In this document: positions 22,901-31,310 of the stretch, piece by piece
Layout of the letters: each line of letters starts with the position of its first letter
How positions within the stretch are numbered: the first letter of the stretch is position 1
IMG/VR virus record: IMGVR_UViG_3300042484_002649
Location: 1 to 35,102 of that record
Strand: one strand, 5' to 3'
From: a virus
DNA: 35,102 nucleotides
Notes under the pieces: model-generated
What the model saw: the letters and a program-made list of their open reading frames with translations, nothing else
Told to the model about the DNA's origin: nothing
The model's database searches: none
Translations under genes and position numbers: made by a program

Positions 22901-25900
22901 AGTCGCTGGCCAGGAATATTTTATAGCTGAAGATGGACTTACTAATAACACCTTCAATATCAATGCCGCATTTGGTTCAACTGTTAAAGTAAACACAACC
23001 AGTGCTGGTTCGGGTGTTCACAGCTATCAACGAATCTATGAGATCTTGATGCCAGGTAACAGATCAATGCTGTGTAACGACTTTACACAGATTAACGATT
23101 TAGGCTACGGTATCTGCGCCATCAATGGCGGGTTGGTAGAAGCTGTGAGCATGTTTACTTACTATTGCCACATCAGCTACTATAGTGTCAATGGCGCACA
23201 GATCAGATCAATAGGAGGATCAAGTGCGCATGGTAATTATGCCTTGGTAGCAGAAGGATTTGATCCACTAGAAATTCCTACTCCGACCAGTGTGTTTGAA
23301 GAATTCGCACAGAGAGTCAAATGTTATTTTCCGAACTCAGTCTATGAAAATACTCTAAATGGCCTGTTCATCTATATCTACGGTTATGATTATCTACCAT
23401 TAAATGCTTCAGAACTAGAAGTAGATCACGGCGGAATTATCGTCAGATATCCTATTACTACTGTTGCTCAAGAAGACTCATTCCCCGCAGGTGTAGCTCG
23501 TTTGAACCTGACTACAGGATCGAGCGGAGCAGAAAGCGACGGTCTGTTTGCTATTGTGCCTGACAATACCGTGATGACCCTAAGAAACAATGGACAGATC
23601 GTACTTACTGGTGGTCTTGAGAATGTAGCTGTGCGTCCATCAACTGGTCTTAAACTACGAGAAACCAGTAACACGGTATATCGTGTACTGCTGTTTACGT
23701 CCATGGAGGACACCACCGGACCTTATCCGGTTAGTATTACCAATGCATCTCCTGCAGTGATTAAGATTTTAGTGACCGTGAACACTATCACAGATAATCT
23801 CGTAACCACCCAACAGAATCACAAACTAAAATTAGGTGATAAGTTCATACCTACTTCTACCGCTAATGGGTTTGTCAGTGGAACTACGTATTACGTGATC
23901 TCAGTTCCAGAAGCCAATCAGTTTACTGTCAGCACTTCGTCAGGTGGTAGTGTACATGCCCTTGTTAACGGTAGCGGATTAACCATACAGGGTGTAAAGA
24001 CACACAAGCTAATAGAAAATTACACAATTAGTTTTAGATCCACAGCTGGATTCACTGCCACCATCAGCGGTACCACACTCACTATTGTTAGTTTGACATT
24101 CGGTACCATCGCTACTGGTATGACCTTGACTGGTCTTGGCATCACTGCTGGGACCACAATCAGCAGTGGGTCTGGCTCAACCTGGACCATTAACAACAGT
24201 CATACGATAGCATCACCGTTGTCAATGATCTTAACTGGAGCAGTTCCTACCGGCATCACTGCAGAAACTGAATACTATGTGTTGCCCGACGGTCTCACAG
24301 ATACAGAATTCCGTGTCTCCGCTACAAAAAATGGAGTGGCAATCAATACTAGTTCTGTAGGCCTAGGTACATTCACACTCACGCATGAAGGTCTGACCAA
24401 GACCAATCTCAGAGAAAACTATGACTATGTAGAATTGACTCTTAATGTACCAGGTGACACTGCCATCTATAATCTGGTAGCCTCTGACACCACTGTGACC
24501 ACTAATTTAATTACTCTCAGTACCATTAGTTATCAGGTTAAACCAGGCATGCCTATAGTGTTTGCAGGCACTACATTCGGTGGCATTACAGCCAGCACCG
24601 TATACTATGTAAGGTCGAGTCCATTTAGTGCCAACATTCCAATTGCCACAGTAGAGAGATCCGGTGCTACTGCTACCATAGTAACATCAGTAAATCACGG
24701 TCTGGCTTCTGGACAAACTGTAGATATCAACACTACCGGTACTGCACTAGATTCAGACAACGCAGTGGTAATCACGGTGACTAACGCTACTACCTTTACC
24801 TATACATCAGGAGTAAGTGGAACCATTACTCTGGTGGCTGCTGCTGCAGGACGTGTGGTTCCAGATTCAAAGATCACTGTCAGCGCTACACAAGGCGGTG
24901 CCACCTTAACTCTAAGTACAGCTTCGGGTACAATGACCGCGGTGGCTGGAGGAGAACTGGGTGCCACAATCACTATTGCTACGCCCGGTGTGGTCACTGT
25001 CACTGCTCACGGTTTTGCTGTCGATGATGTTATCTGTTTCAAAACCACAGGTGCACTACCTGGAGGTGTAAGTACAAACATCAATTATTTCGTGCAATCT
25101 ACCCCCTCACCTGATACGTTTACACTAGCAGTGACCCCCGGAGCAGCAAGTGGGATTGCTACTACTGGTACCCAGATCGGTACACACACCGTTACCAGAA
25201 TATTCGGTAGAGCGGGAGATACACAATTTCCAGTTGTAGCTGTGCCAGATCAAAATATCAGCAGGCTCACTGGTGGTAAATTGATGTTCAAAGGTGAGGA
25301 GTACGTAGTCTCACAGTATGATGCGTTAGCTGTGACCAATACTACTTTTGCAAGAGTATATTTGAATAGACCATTAGTAGATAGTTTGATAGCATATCGA
25401 GATAGTTATACTGCCAAAGTGGCGGTGCCTATAAGATCAAATGGTGCTCTAGGTAACTTAACTATACGTATTTCTCTGACTCGTGTAACCAGTCATGATC
25501 TCTTAGAAATAGGTACAGGATCATATGCAGACACTAACTATCCCAAAGAAATTTATGGCCAAAGCGTAAACGCTCTTAACGAAGACACTGAGGTCGAGGA
25601 ACGAGATGTTGGTCGTGTATTTTATGTTACCACTGATCAATTTGGTAATTTCTCTGTGGGTCCATACTTCAGAGTTGACCAAGGCACAGGCTCTGTGACC
25701 TTTGCTGCCAGCATCGCGCTGAGCAATCTAGACGGTATTGGTTTCAAACGTGGCGTACCTATTAGTGAATTTTCAACTGATTCGGGATTCACTGACAACG
25801 CTACTGATACTGTGCCTACAGAAAATGCTGCACGTATCTATATCGAAAGAAGATTAGGCATGCAACACGACGGATCAGCTGTGTCTAGTGGGCAGTTAAT

Positions 25901-27401
25901 TCCTTCAATCACAGGTGGTTTCATGGCCCTTAATGGCACGTTGGCCATGAAGGGAACCATGCAGATGGACAACAACAAGATCGTTAGTCTTGGAGATCCT
26001 ACGGATCCACAGGATGCTGTAAATCTACGCAGCTTGACAGCAAGTAATTTGCAAGACTATACTGTAACTAATGCTAAGGCAGGAGATACTCTAGTATTCA
26101 CTGGTTCAGGTGATGCTGCTATAAATGCCAGCGTAATTGGTGATATTGCCTTTGAGCTTACAACAGGAGTGGATTCTGCACTTAATCAGATTAATGCACA
26201 GATTGTGGCAGGTTCGATCATTAATAGTGATATTAATGCTGCTGCTGCTATTGCATATAGTAAATTAAATCTTGCAACTAGCATAGTAAACGCAGACATA
26301 AACTCTGCTGCTGCTATTGCATATAGTAAATTAAATCTTGCAACCAGCATAGTAAACGCAGACATAAACTCTGCTGCTGCTATTGCTGTTAGCAAGTTAG
26401 AAACACTGGCTCCAGATACTTTAGTAGGTAATTCATCAGTGACTGCTTCTACGCCTAGCGCAGTAGCATTCAGCACTGTGGTAGACGAAGGCGGATCCAT
26501 AAAGAAAACACAATATTCTAGTGTGGGATTTCTCAAACGAGTTAGTGGTGTTAGTAGTACCGCAGACGTAAATTATAGTATAATAAACTCTTCAGCAGGA
26601 TCATCTGCATTAGTCGGAGCATCGGAGCTCATAGCCAGAGACTCAAATGGAGACTTTGGTGGTCGAACCATAGACGTACAGAGTATCAAGATTGATACCA
26701 ACTTGTCCATAGACACAGATGTAGTGGGGGGTTCTGGTGGTTATATTCGATACTACGGGTTTAATTCGGTAGGCGGAATATTAATCCAAAGTGATACTGC
26801 AGTTTCCGCCAACAATAAAATTGCATATTGGAATGATTCACATGAATTTAAGAACAAGACTGGCGCAGCAAACGCACCTATAATTTGTTCAACTATTACG
26901 GCGACCACTGCACAGATTACAGAAATAACCACTGGTGGTAACACCACAGCAGGTACAATAACAGGAAGATGGACACTCACCGGCACTTCGCCTAATGAAT
27001 CGAGACTTCAAGCCACATACTCTGCTGACCTAGCAGAAAACTACGAAGGTGATGAACAGTATGAAGTAGGTACTGTACTGGTGTTTGGCGGTGACAAAGA
27101 AGTCACTGTTAGCACCGTAAAAGGTGATACCCGAGTAGCAGGTGTTGTTTCTAATACCGCTGCCTATACCATGTTTGAAGCCTGTCCGGGATTGAAAAAT
27201 CTCGTGGCCCTACAGGGACGTGTGCCCTGCAAGGTAGTAGGAAAGATTAAGAAAGGTGACATATTGATAACTTCAGGAATAGCAGGTGTGGCAGTAGCTG
27301 CCAGCGGAGATATCAAGGTAGGTACAGTGGTCGGTAAAGCCATCAAAGACTACGATTCAGACCATATTGGATTAGTCGAAATAGCAGTAGGGAGAACATA
27401 A
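19962..27401 (+). CDS. Giant tail-fibre/virion adhesion protein (2479 residues)
   Basis: The N-terminus, RKTIDIGAIGNDGTGDSIR then DSFRKVNDNFRELY, is a docking-type module shared with downstream fibres. Residues 300-460 are Gly/Ser/Thr-rich beta structure. Five or more copies of a beta-domain of about 70 residues (HGL..G..V.F...G.LPGGI...YYV..) lie between about nt 22790 and 25195. The shaft ends in a 22-residue tandem repeat (26232-26396). The C-terminal 130 residues (SADLAENYEGDEQYEVGT, GDKEVTVST, VAGVVSNTAAYTM) resemble the C-terminal intramolecular chaperone/autoproteolytic domains of phage fibres. It most likely recognises a host receptor. ATG at 19962 overlaps no other gene; its stop overlaps the next start (TAATG). 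Confidence 0.85.
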   Translation: MARKTIDIGAIGNDGTGDSIRDSFRKVNDNFRELYSSLGLGENLTFIGLDDTPETYVGQNDPVTGSTPLVTVNNTESGLSFKRLIAGAGVSIDFTTNPNEITINSEFSEIVADPTPQLGGDLSMRSGGNQYRIIDAGTTISPLSPIYKHELVNKNYADSKIARAGVSAVNPETGLVDGSFGTMSGPLILSRSPEPDDDELYGGLIAATKQYVDSSAFGSSVNLYVALSGSDDRPGVSKALQGRALAYAYRTLEAALKRAEELVLEGPAEIGPYKKILTFNNGLGTCTLDGIGEAPGSGSGFSGILRMSIDTAELNGVGTNYFPGDILSVVGGTGTGTATIQVLTTLTTPGAISTFKIISTGIYTALPGTTAISTVISTSAAPVGIGAIGTGASFDLTYKVASVSIAPGGGGSGYGLVSVRITGGGGSGAFGTAVVTSGVITSITITDKGSGFTSLPTLLVNLPRFRIRTDGYRTDFTGDVLTNTPEAIRGRDIREGLFLRGETSGALAQILSHTGALDSDGNEIFDVDIKFGNFVTDEVISYGDISKSIQISILVESGEYYENYPLKVPQNCSIVGDEFRRVIFRPLPGVSSSPWAFQKFRRDLVIDGLTTANKLFAYHYLSDTDAPVYPPINNPGNYDSAATLLDLNRTFLQNEITAWINNNIDVAGVGSIWYNFEYLESKCQRDIGLIVDAIVFDLKYGEYNRTVSAALKYYQGASAQYAITVQLEQYQEVLVKLNQLMQSIIDNTEITPVYNPTFPQIIDQAFVAEVGADSVVSSLITAIDNIIDESGPGFGSVNQPKNNEEMDVFLANDAVRWQAITAQGHGGFMGILDPTGQILAKSPYFQECASFSRSKDRQVFAGGMFVDGFTGNLQFRHNTTSGDFLTLGVSGLARFPQLPCSFLVDDSVFRVNYVRDFVYDPAGSSANLVLDDINPFTRAAGTQTCTISFASPAVITRVAHRLQPGATVVFSTTGTLPGGIVAGQEYFIAEDGLTNNTFNINAAFGSTVKVNTTSAGSGVHSYQRIYEILMPGNRSMLCNDFTQINDLGYGICAINGGLVEAVSMFTYYCHISYYSVNGAQIRSIGGSSAHGNYALVAEGFDPLEIPTPTSVFEEFAQRVKCYFPNSVYENTLNGLFIYIYGYDYLPLNASELEVDHGGIIVRYPITTVAQEDSFPAGVARLNLTTGSSGAESDGLFAIVPDNTVMTLRNNGQIVLTGGLENVAVRPSTGLKLRETSNTVYRVLLFTSMEDTTGPYPVSITNASPAVIKILVTVNTITDNLVTTQQNHKLKLGDKFIPTSTANGFVSGTTYYVISVPEANQFTVSTSSGGSVHALVNGSGLTIQGVKTHKLIENYTISFRSTAGFTATISGTTLTIVSLTFGTIATGMTLTGLGITAGTTISSGSGSTWTINNSHTIASPLSMILTGAVPTGITAETEYYVLPDGLTDTEFRVSATKNGVAINTSSVGLGTFTLTHEGLTKTNLRENYDYVELTLNVPGDTAIYNLVASDTTVTTNLITLSTISYQVKPGMPIVFAGTTFGGITASTVYYVRSSPFSANIPIATVERSGATATIVTSVNHGLASGQTVDINTTGTALDSDNAVVITVTNATTFTYTSGVSGTITLVAAAAGRVVPDSKITVSATQGGATLTLSTASGTMTAVAGGELGATITIATPGVVTVTAHGFAVDDVICFKTTGALPGGVSTNINYFVQSTPSPDTFTLAVTPGAASGIATTGTQIGTHTVTRIFGRAGDTQFPVVAVPDQNISRLTGGKLMFKGEEYVVSQYDALAVTNTTFARVYLNRPLVDSLIAYRDSYTAKVAVPIRSNGALGNLTIRISLTRVTSHDLLEIGTGSYADTNYPKEIYGQSVNALNEDTEVEERDVGRVFYVTTDQFGNFSVGPYFRVDQGTGSVTFAASIALSNLDGIGFKRGVPISEFSTDSGFTDNATDTVPTENAARIYIERRLGMQHDGSAVSSGQLIPSITGGFMALNGTLAMKGTMQMDNNKIVSLGDPTDPQDAVNLRSLTASNLQDYTVTNAKAGDTLVFTGSGDAAINASVIGDIAFELTTGVDSALNQINAQIVAGSIINSDINAAAAIAYSKLNLATSIVNADINSAAAIAYSKLNLATSIVNADINSAAAIAVSKLETLAPDTLVGNSSVTASTPSAVAFSTVVDEGGSIKKTQYSSVGFLKRVSGVSSTADVNYSIINSSAGSSALVGASELIARDSNGDFGGRTIDVQSIKIDTNLSIDTDVVGGSGGYIRYYGFNSVGGILIQSDTAVSANNKIAYWNDSHEFKNKTGAANAPIICSTITATTAQITEITTGGNTTAGTITGRWTLTGTSPNESRLQATYSADLAENYEGDEQYEVGTVLVFGGDKEVTVSTVKGDTRVAGVVSNTAAYTMFEACPGLKNLVALQGRVPCKVVGKIKKGDILITSGIAGVAVAASGDIKVGTVVGKAIKDYDSDHIGLVEIAVGRT
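26232..26396 (+). repeat. 66-bp in-frame tandem repeat in the fibre shaft
   Basis: Units 26232-26297 and 26298-26363 are nearly identical in DNA, with a half unit at 26364-26396. Each encodes INSAAAIAYSKLNLATSIVNAD-type 22-residue repeats. Near-identity at DNA level implies recent expansion. Confidence 0.9.
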
Positions 27402-29491
27402 TGGCAGCAACATTTTTAGGGTCTATCACAGGAACTACCCTTACTGTAACTTCGTTGGTATCAGGTACGATCACAGTAGGAAATGCTCTGTATGGTACTG
27501 GAGTATTACAAGGTACTTTTATCGTTTCTGGATCAGGCAGTTTATGGACTGTGAATTTATCACAGACTGTGGTTTCAGATGGCAGCAGTTTAATCACAGC
27601 CACCGCATTTAATAACAACATATCACCAGGAGCACCTCCATTATTATGGAGTGATGTTAATGAAGCATTCACACTGATCAATGAAAATTTTGATGTTATA
27701 ATCGCTACTATAGGTGGCGGAAGCGGCCTTACACCTATAAACTTTGAAACTCTCGATACTGACCTTCGTCCAACCACAGATAATCTACGCAGTCTTGGTA
27801 GTGTTACGAATCGTTGGAAGTCAGTTTATACCAGCGAACATACTTTAGTTGATCCAACAAACGGTGTATTTCTAGGAAATGCACAGATCAAAGGTATCGG
27901 TCTGACAGTTAATCTTCCAGCCAATTCTACTATCGGGGGAGATCCCATAACTGGTATTGGCACCAGCCTGATCATAGATCCAGAAAAGACATTCTTTAAA
28001 ACCATCGAAGTTGATGCAGGCAACAGTGTGGTGGCTACAGAATTTGGTGACACTCTAAACTTGATCAGTGGCAGTGGAGTCAGCATGATGGTAAGCTCGG
28101 GTGCAGACTCAATCACTATCTCAAACACAGGTGTGCTGTCAGTGGCAGCTGGATCTGGAATAAGTGTTGCTACTGTGAGTGGCACATCCACAATAACCAA
28201 TGCTGGTGTGCGTAGTCTACAGAGTACTACTGCACTGCCCTCAGGTAGAACCACAGGCGCTGGCATTAATATCACTGCAGGCACTGGTGACAACATCAGA
28301 GTTACCAACACCGGAGTGATCACGATATCGTCAGGTGTAGGTATCACCGTGAGTACAGATGCTGCCACAGGTGATGTCACTATCACAAACTCTGCACCAG
28401 CGGTCAATGCATTCACCCAGATTGAAGTCAATGGTGATAGTGCTAATAGATTACAGGCTGATGCAGTCAGCGACGTGCTGAATATCACCAGCGGTGAAGG
28501 AATAACGCTTACCAAAGATCCTGCTACAGATACTCTAACTATCACAGTCAATCCAGTGTTTGATCTACGAGGTTCGGTGTTTGCTGATGACTCAACTGTG
28601 ATGGTAGATGCTGTGGCTGGTGTGTTACGAGGTAACTTTATTGGTTCGGTATTTGCAGATAATAGTTCGCAGATCATAGATGGCAACACTGCCACAGTCT
28701 ACGGTAACATTGAAGCCACAACATTAAGAACGTCAGAACCGAGAATAGTGTTAGGATACCTAGCTGGATCTACTGGAGGTAGTGGTGCAGTTATAACAAT
28801 AGGATCACTAGCAGGTGCAACAAACCAAGGCACAGGAGCTATGGCTATTGGCCCGTATGCGGGTCATACCAATCAAGGTATATCAGGAATGGCCATAGGT
28901 CCGTACGCAGGTTATACTGGTCAGGGATTAACTACTCTAGCTGTAGGTGCATACGCAGGACAAACTAACCAAGGCAACGTGGCTTTGGCCATTGGAGCAT
29001 TTGCTGGTAATGATGGTCAGGGGACTAATGCAGTGGCAATAGGACCTTATGCGGGCGGAACCAATCAAGGAGCCGGTTCTATCGCTATTGGGTTGTATGC
29101 TGGATCTCTTAATCAATCTGCTAACAGTATAGTTTTAAATGCCAGTGGAGTTGCATTAAACGGATCTGCAGCAGGACTTTATATTGATCCTATTAGATCA
29201 ACAACAAGTTCTGCTAGACCAGTAGTGTATGATTCTGGTACCAAAGAATTGTTCTATACATCTACATTAGAATTTATTAACAGCACTATTTCAACCAGTG
29301 ATTCATCAGGTCTTATTGTAGATGTACAAACAACATTCAACACAGACGTTACTTTTGAAAACGATATCATTGTAGCTGAAAGGTTAACTGTAAAAGGCAG
29401 TAGAGTTATCAACTTAACTGAATTACAAGCTATAACGGCGGCAAGCACAGACTTTGCTGACTTCCAGACTAGAATAGCAGCATTGGCATAA
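27401..29491 (+). CDS. Tail-fibre protein with YadA-like beta-roll repeats
   Basis: In this 696-residue protein, residues 1-70 contain a GTTLTVTSL...SGSLWTVN module also found inside the giant fibre. A DVNEAFTLINENFDVI segment near residue 85 is a diverged docking motif. SLGSVTNRWKSVYTSEHTLV is the fibre-shaft motif repeated in the next gene. Residues 468-579 form seven 16-residue repeats (AIGPYAGxTNQG) that resemble the left-handed beta-roll head of YadA-type adhesins. The C-terminus is a short helical stretch, ELQAITAASTDFADFQTRIAA. It is likely a trimeric adhesin-like fibre. It follows the giant fibre with a 1-nt overlap. Confidence 0.82.
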   Translation: MAATFLGSITGTTLTVTSLVSGTITVGNALYGTGVLQGTFIVSGSGSLWTVNLSQTVVSDGSSLITATAFNNNISPGAPPLLWSDVNEAFTLINENFDVIIATIGGGSGLTPINFETLDTDLRPTTDNLRSLGSVTNRWKSVYTSEHTLVDPTNGVFLGNAQIKGIGLTVNLPANSTIGGDPITGIGTSLIIDPEKTFFKTIEVDAGNSVVATEFGDTLNLISGSGVSMMVSSGADSITISNTGVLSVAAGSGISVATVSGTSTITNAGVRSLQSTTALPSGRTTGAGINITAGTGDNIRVTNTGVITISSGVGITVSTDAATGDVTITNSAPAVNAFTQIEVNGDSANRLQADAVSDVLNITSGEGITLTKDPATDTLTITVNPVFDLRGSVFADDSTVMVDAVAGVLRGNFIGSVFADNSSQIIDGNTATVYGNIEATTLRTSEPRIVLGYLAGSTGGSGAVITIGSLAGATNQGTGAMAIGPYAGHTNQGISGMAIGPYAGYTGQGLTTLAVGAYAGQTNQGNVALAIGAFAGNDGQGTNAVAIGPYAGGTNQGAGSIAIGLYAGSLNQSANSIVLNASGVALNGSAAGLYIDPIRSTTSSARPVVYDSGTKELFYTSTLEFINSTISTSDSSGLIVDVQTTFNTDVTFENDIIVAERLTVKGSRVINLTELQAITAASTDFADFQTRIAALA
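28802..29137 (+). repeat. Seven 48-bp repeats encoding a 16-residue beta-roll unit
   Basis: Units start at 28802, 28850, 28898, 28946, 28994, 29042 and 29090, exactly 48 bp apart, each encoding G-x-Y/F-AG-x-TNQG-x4-AI. DNA divergence between units shows selection on protein and not recent expansion. Confidence 0.92.
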
Positions 29492-29502
29492 CGGAGCGAC
29501 AA

Positions 29503-30873
29503 ATGGCAAAACAATCAATAAACGTAGGCACCACAGCTAATGATAAGAAAGGCGATAGCCTACGAGCTGCCTTTGTAAAAGTCAATGCTAACTTCACAGA
29601 ACTATACAAGGCTGTAGGGCTTGCTGACACAGGACAAGATACTGCATTAACATTTGTAGGCAGTACTATCGGCACTGATGATAGTTCAAGTATTGTGATT
29701 GATCGTGCAACTACTGTCTCCAGCAACCTGTCAGTGGGTGGAGACATTCTGCCACAGACTGCTCTTGGTGGCGATCTAGGCTCAAGCACACTGCCTTGGC
29801 GCAGCCTGTATGTCAGCAACAACACAATTTATATTGGTGGCACAGCGGTAGGAATAGATGCTAATGGTAATTTAACAGTCAGCGGCAGTCAAGTAAACAC
29901 TCCGAGCAGTACATTAGTCAACGGTGCCAACACATTGAGCCTCGGATCAGATGGTGTGTTAACACTGCCTGGTGGTCGTACCCGTATTGGCACATTGCTG
30001 GGATCAGATGCTATTATAGCCAACGAGGACACAGCATTTGGTGTTGTAGCACAAGGAACAAATGGCACAGTTCAACTGGTGTGGGTAGAAGATCTAGAAA
30101 ATTTTTATACCAGCAACATAGCGGCTGTATATGTAAATTCTGGAGGTCCAGGTAGTGTTAGAATAGCAACAGGTGCCAATAGCGGCCCTGGACCCAATCA
30201 CTGGGAGTTTAACGATGCTGGTGCATTAACATTTCCACAAGGCACCACAATTGCCACCGCTGACGGCTCAAATGCATTTGTCATAGACGGTGCTGTTGAC
30301 AAAGATGTTCAAATATATACCTACAGTGGTGAGACTGCTCGCGGATGGACCTTTGGCACAGATGGTGATCTAGAGATTCCCGGCGATATCAAGAGCAACG
30401 GCAATATCAACATTGACATCAACTTGGCAGACTCAACACTGCGTAGATGGCAGTTTGGTGAAGATGGCAATCTTGAAACTCCGGGTGGTATACAGGTCGC
30501 AGGTATTCTCAAGATAGACGACGGAGTACACGAAAAGTTACAAACTAAGGCAGATGCCACAGGTACAGTAACACACGATTGTTCATTAGGTCACATATTC
30601 TATCACACAAGCCCAGATGCCAATTGGACAGCAAACTTTCTTAATCTAAATTTATCTAGTGGCTATGCCACCTCAGTTACCTTAGTTATAGAACAAGGTG
30701 CTACAGGTTACTACCCTAGTGCGTTTCGGATAGACTACATGGTTCATGCTATTAAATGGCAGGGCAATACCACACCAACACCGAGCACCAACAGAACTGA
30801 TGTGGTTACTTTTAGCATTATCTGCACAGCTACTGATACCTACACAGTGCTGGGACAACTAACAGGATTCTAA
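29503..30873 (+). CDS. Tail-fibre-like structural protein
   Basis: This 456-residue protein starts with the docking module KQSINVGTTANDKKGDSLR and AFVKVNANFTELYKAVGL. Then come LGSSTLPWRSLYVSNNTIYIGG and repeated SxGxLxFPxG-type shaft strands (LTFPQGTTIA, WTFGTDGDLEIPGDI, WQFGEDGNLETPGGI). The C-terminal 100 residues, from HDCSLGHIFYHTSPDANWT to VLGQLTGF, form a globular beta domain characteristic of tail fibres of T4-like cyanophages. It starts 11 nt after the previous gene with GGAGCG as ribosome site. Host recognition is inferred. Confidence 0.82.
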   Translation: MAKQSINVGTTANDKKGDSLRAAFVKVNANFTELYKAVGLADTGQDTALTFVGSTIGTDDSSSIVIDRATTVSSNLSVGGDILPQTALGGDLGSSTLPWRSLYVSNNTIYIGGTAVGIDANGNLTVSGSQVNTPSSTLVNGANTLSLGSDGVLTLPGGRTRIGTLLGSDAIIANEDTAFGVVAQGTNGTVQLVWVEDLENFYTSNIAAVYVNSGGPGSVRIATGANSGPGPNHWEFNDAGALTFPQGTTIATADGSNAFVIDGAVDKDVQIYTYSGETARGWTFGTDGDLEIPGDIKSNGNINIDINLADSTLRRWQFGEDGNLETPGGIQVAGILKIDDGVHEKLQTKADATGTVTHDCSLGHIFYHTSPDANWTANFLNLNLSSGYATSVTLVIEQGATGYYPSAFRIDYMVHAIKWQGNTTPTPSTNRTDVVTFSIICTATDTYTVLGQLTGF

Positions 30874-30874
30874 C

Positions 30875-31267
30875 ATGCTGGGTTCATTCACAGGCACATT
30901 CAAGTTTGGTCGACGCCGTCGTCTCTCACTGCTACCAGCAGGCTATGTTACTCTAGCTGGGTTGACATGGGCTCCTATGACCACAGGTGGAACTTATGCA
31001 GCAGCTCAAACCCACGCCGCAAACTTCACAGGTCTAGGCTTTTCAGCAGGCACATGGCGAACGGCCACAGTTGCGGAAATTCAAAGTCTTGCATCAGTAC
31101 TCAGTTATGCTGACGCTCAAAGTGTTTATGGGTGGGTATTTTCAAGTCATGCTTACAATATTTGGACTTCAGAGTCTGGGCGTGTTGTTAATTTTTTTAC
31201 AGGGGCCAATGTTGGAACTTCAAATACTAATAATTTCAATTTTCTAGTTTGCAAAACTCCTGCATGA
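30875..31267 (+). CDS. C-type-lectin-like (DUF1566-like) small adhesin candidate
   Basis: This 130-residue protein has a basic N-terminus (MLGSFTGTFKFGRRRRLS) followed by a domain with LTWAPMTTGGTYAAAQTHAA, WRTATVAEIQSLASVL and YNIWTSESGRVVNFFTG. These match the order of conserved positions in DUF1566/Lcl-type C-type-lectin folds (W..AT..E.. and Y.WTS). It starts one base after the fibre stop, so it probably forms the tip or an accessory of that fibre. The lectin fold is an inference from motif order. Confidence 0.58.
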   Translation: MLGSFTGTFKFGRRRRLSLLPAGYVTLAGLTWAPMTTGGTYAAAQTHAANFTGLGFSAGTWRTATVAEIQSLASVLSYADAQSVYGWVFSSHAYNIWTSESGRVVNFFTGANVGTSNTNNFNFLVCKTPA

Positions 31268-31284
31268 TTTGGATGCTAATAAAC

Positions 31285-31292
31285 GGTAAATA
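31285..31292 (+). promoter_or_regulatory. Late-type motif GGTAAATA
   Basis: This motif lies in the 43-nt gap before the ATG at 31311. The start is predicted near 31298 with a 13-nt purine-rich leader. Confidence 0.42.
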
Positions 31293-31310
31293 TACTAAAG
31301 AGAGCGTGTT

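Noticed and set aside
27826-28695. 289-residue minus-strand open frame opposite a fibre gene
   Set aside because: Composition (Val/Ser/Pro/Thr) is that expected from antisense of Gly/Ser/Thr-rich fibre codons; several similar antisense frames occur across the fibre genes.
26232-29137. CRISPR array
   Set aside because: The regularly spaced repeats are in-frame protein repeats with no spacers or cas genes.
30875-31267. Diversity-generating retroelement target
   Set aside because: No reverse transcriptase or template repeat is present in the window, so only the lectin-like fold is reported.
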